Of a DNA stretch of 7,383 nucleotides, positions 1-5,177 are shown in pieces. Both the position numbers and the translations under genes were made by a program. The notes below the pieces were generated by a model. That model ran no database searches, was not told the origin of the DNA, and saw only the letters and a program-made list of their open reading frames with translations. This DNA comes from DASWJZ01 sp964440525. GTDB lineage: Bacteria; Pseudomonadota; Alphaproteobacteria; Rhizobiales; Afifellaceae. Positions within the stretch are counted from its first letter, which is position 1. Each line of letters begins with the position of its first letter. The stretch is taken from NCBI GenBank assembly GCA_964440525.1, contig CAYTTC010000130.1:1-7383 (forward strand). The letters run 5' to 3'.

Positions 1-454
1 GCTGTGTTTTGCGCACGGTGGCCTTTGCCGCTCGGCCGCGCCGTCCCCCGCCCTTTGCAGTCCGTGTCGCGTCCTTGGCCGCCTGTGTGAGTTTGGGCGC
101 CCTCTTCCGCGCGCTGGCTATCGCTCGTGGCGAAGTCGACTGTCCCTCGCTCGTCGGCGCCGAGATCTCAGCGTCCGTTTGAGAGGTGACCTCGCTCGCC
201 TCGATGCCAAGCGCCGCATGGGCAGCCGACGTGGCCTTCAGGGTCAACCGCGCTCCGTCATCTGCCGTACGCCAGACCTCGTCCTGGAGTCCCGCTTGAA
301 CCTCTTCGACCAGTCCCCGACGCAGAAGGCTGTTCAAGACCTTCAGGAGAGCGCCACCCGTCAGTTTGGTTGCGATTGGATAGATACTGCCGTCCTCACG
401 CTGGCAGGCGGCGGAAAGAATGGTGAGCTGCGTGTCGGAAAGTGCTTTGGCCAT
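1..454 (-). CDS. DUF3489-family protein, N-terminal part (cut by window edge)
   Basis: The frame is open from ATG at 454-452 to the left edge, giving 151 codons and no stop, so the C-terminus lies outside the window. The start is backed by GGAG (minus strand of 461-464) six bases upstream. Residues 1-85 form a compact domain: it opens MAKALSDTQLTILSAACQ, continues with a GGALLKVLNSLLRRGLVEE segment that resembles a winged-helix helix pair, then a W-R-T-A-D-D-G...LTL turn and AALGIE. This is the usual N-terminal pattern of alphaproteobacterial proteins annotated DUF3489. Residues from about 88 on are a low-complexity linker rich in Ala, Ser, Lys and Arg (AKGGGRRGRAAKA near the edge), which in this family joins to a C-terminal helix-turn-helix-like DUF3489 domain not visible here. 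The function is unproven; small basic DNA-binding proteins are the likely class. The family call is from memory of the N-terminal pattern and is fairly secure. It points away from the cyclase operon in function and is probably unrelated to it. Confidence 0.85.
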   Translation of the reverse strand, partial: MAKALSDTQLTILSAACQREDGSIYPIATKLTGGALLKVLNSLLRRGLVEEVQAGLQDEVWRTADDGARLTLKATSAAHAALGIEASEVTSQTDAEISAPTSEGQSTSPRAIASARKRAPKLTQAAKDATRTAKGGGRRGRAAKATVRKTQ

Positions 455-460
455 GATTGT

Positions 461-464
461 CTCC
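461..464 (-). promoter_or_regulatory. Ribosome binding site of the DUF3489-type gene
   Basis: GGAG read on the minus strand, six bases before the ATG at 454-452. It supports this start for a gene whose 3' end is outside the window. Confidence 0.6.
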
Positions 465-643
465 GGTGTTGATGGAGAAGGCGGATCTGCCTCTCCCACC
501 ACCGGATGGCCCGGAAAGCTGCGGACCTCGGGCCGGCCCGGTCGATCCGGGCTACACCCGCACTGATGCTCTGAACCGAACGGACATCAAGCGGAATGTC
601 GCCGGCATCCAAGAATCCGCCCAGGCGCTACCGGCGCGCGCCC

Positions 644-669
644 TGTCCGCTTCGATCCGCAACCGGACA
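644..669. repeat. Intergenic hairpin repeat, copy A
   Basis: Imperfect palindrome with perfect 6-base outer arms TGTCCG (644-649) and CGGACA (664-669) around a 14-base centre. The centre extends the stem with TT/AA after one mismatch. It shares arms, centre length and about 20 of 26 positions with the copy at 7251-7276. It lies 45 bases before copy B. Confidence 0.6.
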
Positions 670-688
670 TTGTTGGCGCCAACGCGGA

Positions 689-714
689 TGTCGGTTTCGC
701 GCCAATAGCAGGCA
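689..714. repeat. Intergenic hairpin repeat, copy B (decayed arms)
   Basis: TGTCGG (689-694), a 14-base centre, then CAGGCA (709-714), which matches the family with one change in the left arm and two in the right. The centre shares about 10 of 14 bases with the copy at 7251-7276, including the run GCGCCA. It starts exactly 45 bases after copy A. Confidence 0.5.
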
Positions 715-848
715 TTTGCGGAACCCGGCATAACTCTGAAGCGGACGCGGCCAAGGAACCAGGAACGACGACTTGGCTCCCCGCGATTTCCGCAAATCCT
801 TTCTTTGCCGCCCCTCGCAATCCCTTCCGATCACGACGGCCGTGGGCG

Positions 849-1019
849 CTAACAGACGGCGGCGAAGACGGGGTCGGGAATCGCTGCAGCGCCGCAGGCA
901 AAGGTCTGCGTGCCGGCGGGAGTGAAGCGGCCGTTGACATAGTAATATTTGTCCCGCTGCGCCTTGTTCGGCACGGATAGCGCACACCAACGTAGTGCGT
1001 CACCCCAACAGATTGTTCG
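849..1019 (-). pseudogene. Possible 3' remnant of an unidentified gene (Cys/Tyr-rich frame)
   Basis: One minus-strand frame is open from a stop at 1121-1119 down to TAG at 851-849. Its last part reads like real protein: ICWGDALRWCALS, then DKYYYVNGRFTPAGTQTF, then ACGAAAIPDPVFAAVC and the stop. The mix of Trp, Tyr, Phe and spaced Cys is unlike the Arg/Pro/Ala-rich shadow frames usual in GC-rich DNA. However, no ATG starts it; the only candidate start near the conserved-looking part is GTG at 974-972 without a ribosome binding site. I do not recognise the family. It could be the C-terminal end of a small exported or Cys-containing protein that lost its 5' end, or chance. It sits next to a decayed ABC transporter relic, which makes a degraded locus plausible. 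Confidence 0.25.
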
Positions 1020-1051
1020 TGAGATAGGGCGCCGGCAAAGCCGCTGGCGAT

Positions 1052-1293
1052 AGCTGCGGTCTAGATCAGATCGTTGAGTGGGAACGCGTGCGCAGGTCCT
1101 GGACGACTCCCGCCGCGACTACACGCGCCGGCTTCTCGATGCCGTGCCGATCGCGGACCCGACCCAGCGCCGCACGAAGCCCGTGACCCAGTTTGCCGAG
1201 CCTCAGAGTCTTATTCGAAGCAAAGGCGCGACCGTACCGCGCGTGACACTCAGCGATGTCGGAGCCGGTCACCTCGTCGCCGAAGTGTCGTAG
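1052..1293 (+). pseudogene. 3' relic of an oligopeptide/dipeptide-type ABC transporter ATPase
   Basis: From 1078 the frame reads VGTRAQVLDDSRRDYTRRLL, followed by DAVPIADPTQRR, and ends in GAGHLVAEVS at TAG 1291-1293. This matches the C-terminal extension of OppD/DppD/GsiA-type ATPases, where a 'G.IVE.G....V...P.HPYT..LL.AVP.PDP' segment leads to a conserved GH-[YFL]-V-A ending. The relic is broken. A TGA stop sits in frame at 1075-1077, directly before the GTG, and the preceding IVE codons (1070-1078) are in another frame. Fragments resembling AV and LDQ lie in yet other registers just upstream (1055-1069). Walker A, the signature motif and Walker B are all absent: only about 80 of the 300-600 residues usual for the family remain. 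No start or ribosome binding site is credible. Intact members energise peptide, nickel or glutathione uptake at the inner membrane; this fragment cannot. The identification rests on motif memory and is fairly strong for the segment 1078-1293. Confidence 0.65.
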
Positions 1294-1324
1294 CGCGGAT
1301 CGGACGATGTAATCCGGTCCGCGC
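1293..1324. terminator. Strong inverted repeat at the relic's stop codon, possible terminator
   Basis: Arms GCGCGGATCGGA (1293-1304) and TCCGGTCCGCGC (1313-1324) enclose an 8-base loop. In a plus-strand RNA all 12 positions pair, one as U-G; in a minus-strand RNA one A-C mismatch interrupts the stem. The first base is the last base of the ABC relic's TAG. No T-run follows on either strand, so classic Rho-independent termination is not supported. It lies 30 bases beyond the stop of the minus-strand small exported gene and could act as a 3' stabilising hairpin for that operon. Confidence 0.5.
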
Positions 1325-1353
1325 CACCGAACGCTAGCGGTCAGGTTAGGTTG

Positions 1354-1818
1354 TCAAGGACATGCCTGCGCATACACCGTGGCGGGAATGCCCGGGGTAG
1401 TGCACGGAATCTTCTTGTTTTGTCCGGTCAGAGCCACCGAGCCACCCGAAGAATCGTAAAAGTCCGCGGCTACGTTGTGCACATTGTCCTTACACCACCA
1501 GGTCTGGAAATCCCCTTGTATTTCCTTCATCAGCACCCTTCGGTTGCCGACGCCGCAATACTTGACGGGCGCTATGAGCATCATTGCCCTGCGCACCCGA
1601 TAGTCCTGATTAAATATCAGCTGCCCTTCCGGGGTGTCTACAATAACATCCTGCAGTATTTCCAGTCCCTTGACGTGTGCACTCTCACTGTTCAGATCGT
1701 CGATCAGTTGTTGTATCGTGTATAGTTCTTCTCCGTTCGCCTGCGTGTCGTCTGCCAGGACCGTCGCCATTGTGAACGCACACACGCCCGCGACTCCAAG
1801 CAATCGGATCATTCTCAT
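1354..1818 (-). CDS. Small exported four-cysteine protein of unknown function
   Basis: I do not recognise this 154-residue protein. ATG at 1818-1816 is preceded by GGAGG seven bases upstream (minus strand of 1826-1830), so the start is well supported. Residues 1-22 form a Sec signal peptide: basic start MRMIRLL, hydrophobic GVAGVCAFTMATVLA, likely cut before DD. The mature part has an acidic N-terminal segment likely to be helical (ELYTIQQLIDDLNSESAHV), then VKYCGVG, FQTWWCKDN, KKIPCTTPG and a C-terminal QACP. The mature cysteines (88, 109, 139, 153) could make two disulfides in the periplasm; the fifth, C13, is in the signal peptide. The gene follows the FecR-TPR-barrel gene by 26 bases on the same strand and is probably co-transcribed. 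Its GC content, counted on sampled lines, is about 53-55%, clearly below its neighbours, which suggests an orphan or recently acquired gene. A soluble partner or ligand for the upstream receptor-like proteins is possible but unproven. Confidence 0.75.
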   Translation of the reverse strand: MRMIRLLGVAGVCAFTMATVLADDTQANGEELYTIQQLIDDLNSESAHVKGLEILQDVIVDTPEGQLIFNQDYRVRRAMMLIAPVKYCGVGNRRVLMKEIQGDFQTWWCKDNVHNVAADFYDSSGGSVALTGQNKKIPCTTPGIPATVYAQACP

Positions 1819-1825
1819 CGCTCGC

Positions 1826-1830
1826 CCTCC
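1826..1830 (-). promoter_or_regulatory. Ribosome binding site of the small exported protein gene
   Basis: GGAGG on the minus strand, seven bases before the ATG at 1818-1816, inside the 26-base gap after the upstream gene's stop. A dedicated strong site here implies that the small protein is independently and well translated. Confidence 0.6.
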
Positions 1831-1844
1831 CTCTTCCTCTTACT

Positions 1845-4800
1845 TCAGAAGCGAATCGTTCCCCGCAGCATGATCGCCCGCTCCGGCGCGTATCGCGGCG
1901 CCGCCGTCAGGTCCGGGCGGATCGAGCGGTTCTGAAAATGAAAGCGCTCATCGAAAAGATTCTGGATCTCAAGGGAAATGATCCCGGCATTGTGCGGCAG
2001 ACGATATCCGGCGCTCGCGTTCGCGATCGCGAATGTGTCCGCGCCGCCAGAGCCTGGATCGCTGAAGCGGTGATCGACAAACTCGCCGCCCAATGACCCA
2101 AAGAACCCGGTTTCTGAGAAGTAGCTGAGCGTGACAGGGAAAGAAGTCGTCCGCCATTTCTCGAAATCGAATGGCGCCTCAGACTGAGAGCGCTCGTGCA
2201 CGACCTCCGCAGAAAGCGCGAGATCGTCGGTAAGCGTCAAATAGAGATAGCCGCGACCGACCTGCTCCTTCGTCTCCACATTAGGAGCGTTGACGACGGG
2301 CGCATCCCACCAGCGTGCCAGCACTTCCGCGCCGATCCAGGCGCGCTCGGTCACTCTTACGTCGATCCCGCCTCCGATCTGATCAACGACGGAACCGTTG
2401 AAACCGTCATAGAACTGGTTGAAGCCCGCGACCGTCGTCGGCTCGATCGTCTCATCCGACACTAGATCCGGCTTCACGTGCCGAAAATAGGCCGCGCGGA
2501 CTGTAACACGGTCGCCAAATGCGGCCGATACACCAAGCTTCGGATTGATACGGAACTCGTCAAGGCCGGTTTCGGTGTCGTGATAGTCGATCGCCGATGC
2601 GCCGATGGTCCACGTGACCCAATCGGGAGCGTCGGCGTAAAAATACGAATATCCGTCGGCGTAGCGACTGCTGGCCTCTGTGGTCGGCCGCGGCACACCG
2701 GCAACGATCCGATCAATGCGCTTGTCGTTGTGTGTGAAGCGGCCTCCGAGCACACCGCGGACGAAGCCGGAGTCGAAGATGTATTGCGTCTCACCAGTGT
2801 GCGCCTCGTCCGCGCGGTTCGTGGCGGAGGGACCGAAGATGGTGTCCGTGCTGCTGTCGCTGTCGAGTCTCGCTCCTGTGTAAACACCCAGGAGGCTGGA
2901 GTCATACGTTGGCCGCGCGTGAAAGCCGACATGCACGACATCGTGCTCGACTTCCGCCCGGAAGGTCTGGCCAAAGGTGCCAATATCGAAGTTCAGCCGA
3001 CGGTCGCCGCCCTCCGATCGGCGGGCGCGAGCTTCAGCAAAGATGCTGAACTCGGGAGTGAGAGCGACGGTAGCGACGCCGTCCAGGATGTCGTGCTTCA
3101 GGTCATTGTTCCTGCGGAATCCATCGGTCTCGTAGTGGAACTGGCCGAGGCTGACGGAGGCGTTCCGATAGAGCCCGGTGACCGAAACCTGGTCACCCCA
3201 GGTGTGTTGCGTTCCCAGGAGACCGGATGCGTCGAGCCGCAAACCGTCAGCATCAAACAACGGCGCGAACTCCGCGAAGGTGACGCGCGAGGGCCCAGTC
3301 GTATCGAGAAGCGCGAGATGACTCTCCGCTAGTTCTGGCTGCACCGGCGTCTTCGACGGTGGGCTGAGAAGTTGCGAACGAAGCAACTCGCTCGTTTGGG
3401 CCATGTCGTGGCCAGGCCTCTGGCGATAGGCATCGGCCAGAAAGCGATGCGCGGCCGGGCTTGAGGGATCGATGGTAGTCGCGGCAGAACCTGCGTTTAT
3501 CGCAAGCTGCTCGAAACCAAGCACATCGTAGACTCTTCCGAGCGCCGCCCCGCGCGTCGCGGTATCTTCAGCCAATCCGGAAGCGGAGCGGAGGACGCGT
3601 CTCGCCGCCCCGCGCTTCTCCGCCTCCTGCAGCTCACGAAGCGCGACGATCGGCCGGTTGGCGGCGTATCGCTCGATAGCGGAGAAAAGGTAGGGCGTCG
3701 GGTCGTCGGGATCTTCCAGCTTCGACAGCCGCAGCTCTTCCGCCGCCTTGGCACTCAGCTCCTCGTCGAAATAGGCACGGCCGAGCCAGGTCCTGAGCGA
3801 GGCGCGACGCGGATCGTGGATAACCGCGCGCTCGATTTCCCAGGTGCCTGCAGCCGTCTTGCCTTGACGGATGTATGCGAGGCCGAGGCCTAGCCGCGGC
3901 AGCGGCGCTTCCGGGTCGAGGCTGATTGCTTCATTGAAGAGCGCTTCGGCCGCGACGTACTGCGAGGCGGCGAGCCGGGCCAGCCCGGCGACGAACAGCG
4001 CCAGCGGCGTTCGCGCGATCTCAAGCGAGCGTTCGGCATTGCGGAGCGCGGCGCGGCGGTCGCCGATGGTCATCTGAAGCTCGGCAACCCTGGCAATCAC
4101 ATAGGCATCGGCGGGAGCGATTTTTTCCGCGGCGAGCGCGAACTCGAGCGCACCATCAAGATCGCCGCGAGCCTGGTGAACGTAGGAGGCGGCAACGTGT
4201 GCCGGCGCGAATTGCGGGTCCGCGGCGCGCGCCTCGGCCGACCACCGCTCCGCCTCGTCAAGCCGGTTCCGCGCCACGGCAATGATTGCGAGAAGCGAAG
4301 CCGTGGGCGCCGGGTCGGCGCTGGCTGCCCCGGCGAGAGCTGCGGCGGCTCGATCATAGTCGCCGGACGACAACAGTGTGATCGCTTCTCGCACCGCCGG
4401 GTTTGGCGTGCTCCCAGCGAACATGATTGGCGGGAAATAGACCGCCCAATCGACGGCTGAATCCGATGCAATGAGCAGGTCGCGGAAGGGCGGCGGCAAC
4501 TCGCCGATCGGCGCGCTCTGGAACGGCACCGTGGCTGATCGGAAGGCGGCTTCGCCTCCTACCACCACAAGAGTCTTGCCGGGGCCGACCGCATGGTCGT
4601 AAGCGCTGACCAGTCCCTCCCGCACCACCGCCATGGCGAGCGCATTTGCCGGCTGAACCGCGACCAGTGCTTCGGTGCCGTCGATGCCGGCAACGATGTA
4701 GGGCGTGTCCACCTCAAAGTGGCGGCGAACCGAGCTGACGAAGTAGAGGATGCCCGAGAGCAGGCTCGCATCGGCGTCGCCGGTTCCGCCGGAGAGGACA

Positions 4801-5135
4801 CGCGTCCTGCTGTTCCCATCGAGGCGGATGACCGTGCGCTTCTCATCGAAGCGGATGGCGACGCGACCGGTGGCGCCGGTCTGCACTTCGTCGCCCGGGC
4901 AGAGCAGGAGATTTCTCGATGCGCTGAAGCGACGACCATCGGTTGTAACGACCGTGACCTCGCTCGCGCTTGAGTCGATATAGACGGAAGGTGCGTCGGC
5001 AAGACCGCCGATGCAGGCAGTCCGCTCCTGGGCTTGGGCGGGCGTCACCGCCGCCGCAAGCACAAGCCAAGCGGCCGTTGCAAGACCTCGCGATCGGCTC
5101 CGGCTACTACAGCGTGCGTTGAGCTCCGTGCGCAC
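1845..5135 (-). CDS. FecR-domain / TPR / outer-membrane beta-barrel fusion protein
   Basis: GTG at 5135-5133 is chosen because AGGGGAGG lies just upstream; a longer frame could use TTG at 5153-5151, which has no ribosome binding site. Numbered from the GTG (1096 residues): 1-35 is a signal peptide (RSRSRGLATAAWLVLAAA, cut near AQA/QE). Residues 54-195 are a FecR-like domain, with the typical SGILYFVSS strand and the DTPYIVAGIDGTEALV motif at 143-158. Residues 246-575 hold about eight to nine TPRs with D-P turns near 275, 307, 408, 442, 476 and 557, spaced by roughly 34 or its multiples. Residues 616-1096 are an outer-membrane barrel with alternating aromatic strands, containing FHYETDGFRRNNDL at 666-679 and a TonB-receptor-like ending (IQNLFDERF near 1057-1065, R-Y-A-P-E-R, terminal Phe). 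No TonB box or plug domain is visible. Unlike classical FecR, it has no inner-membrane anchor and no anti-sigma segment, so the FecR part must act in the periplasm. It sits 42 bases after the cyclase gene. Substrate and partners are unknown; transport, ligand binding or surface anchoring are all possible. Confidence 0.92.
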   Translation of the reverse strand: MRTELNARCSSRSRSRGLATAAWLVLAAAVTPAQAQERTACIGGLADAPSVYIDSSASEVTVVTTDGRRFSASRNLLLCPGDEVQTGATGRVAIRFDEKRTVIRLDGNSRTRVLSGGTGDADASLLSGILYFVSSVRRHFEVDTPYIVAGIDGTEALVAVQPANALAMAVVREGLVSAYDHAVGPGKTLVVVGGEAAFRSATVPFQSAPIGELPPPFRDLLIASDSAVDWAVYFPPIMFAGSTPNPAVREAITLLSSGDYDRAAAALAGAASADPAPTASLLAIIAVARNRLDEAERWSAEARAADPQFAPAHVAASYVHQARGDLDGALEFALAAEKIAPADAYVIARVAELQMTIGDRRAALRNAERSLEIARTPLALFVAGLARLAASQYVAAEALFNEAISLDPEAPLPRLGLGLAYIRQGKTAAGTWEIERAVIHDPRRASLRTWLGRAYFDEELSAKAAEELRLSKLEDPDDPTPYLFSAIERYAANRPIVALRELQEAEKRGAARRVLRSASGLAEDTATRGAALGRVYDVLGFEQLAINAGSAATTIDPSSPAAHRFLADAYRQRPGHDMAQTSELLRSQLLSPPSKTPVQPELAESHLALLDTTGPSRVTFAEFAPLFDADGLRLDASGLLGTQHTWGDQVSVTGLYRNASVSLGQFHYETDGFRRNNDLKHDILDGVATVALTPEFSIFAEARARRSEGGDRRLNFDIGTFGQTFRAEVEHDVVHVGFHARPTYDSSLLGVYTGARLDSDSSTDTIFGPSATNRADEAHTGETQYIFDSGFVRGVLGGRFTHNDKRIDRIVAGVPRPTTEASSRYADGYSYFYADAPDWVTWTIGASAIDYHDTETGLDEFRINPKLGVSAAFGDRVTVRAAYFRHVKPDLVSDETIEPTTVAGFNQFYDGFNGSVVDQIGGGIDVRVTERAWIGAEVLARWWDAPVVNAPNVETKEQVGRGYLYLTLTDDLALSAEVVHERSQSEAPFDFEKWRTTSFPVTLSYFSETGFFGSLGGEFVDHRFSDPGSGGADTFAIANASAGYRLPHNAGIISLEIQNLFDERFHFQNRSIRPDLTAAPRYAPERAIMLRGTIRF

Positions 5136-5138
5136 AGC

Positions 5139-5146
5139 CCTCCCCT
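5139..5146 (-). promoter_or_regulatory. Ribosome binding site that decides the start of the FecR-TPR-barrel gene
   Basis: AGGGGAGG on the minus strand. Its AGGGG core ends six bases before GTG at 5135-5133. It lies inside the frame if translation began at the upstream TTG (5153-5151), which itself has no purine-rich site, so the GTG is the better start. Confidence 0.55.
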
Positions 5147-5177
5147 GACGCAACTATGATGAAGTCGGGGCCAATGT

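Larger units (their letters stand above)
455..848. other. Intergenic stretch without a convincing gene
   Basis: No convincing gene is seen. The left end is the leader of the minus-strand DUF3489-type gene. Positions 644-714 carry two imperfect palindromes of one repeat family (listed separately). A minus-strand frame of 59 codons (552-731, ATG at 731-729) is open, but it has no recognisable domain and is overlapped by both palindromes, so it is not called a gene. Positions 732-848 hold no feature I can name beyond a lone AAGCGGAC half-site at 739-746. Confidence 0.5.

Noticed and set aside
596..622. Possible sixth hairpin copy 47 bases before copy A (TGTCGC...)
   Set aside because: The right arm does not pair and the spacing is 47, not 45; the match is no better than chance.
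552..731. 59-codon minus-strand frame (starts MPGSANACYWRE, ends before TAG at 554-552)
   Set aside because: It spans both hairpin repeats 644-669 and 689-714, has no ribosome binding site that I can see and no recognisable domain; its open length is explained by GC-rich composition.
587..1003. Longest minus-strand open frame in the gene-poor left region (138 residues)
   Set aside because: Composition is Arg/Pro/Ser/Ala-rich as expected of a shadow frame, with no domain; a neighbouring frame over 849-1019 looks more protein-like.
2478..3332. 284-residue plus-strand frame inside the barrel gene
   Set aside because: It lies wholly antisense to the well-supported FecR-TPR-barrel gene, has no domain or ribosome binding site, and reflects codon bias of the real gene on the other strand.
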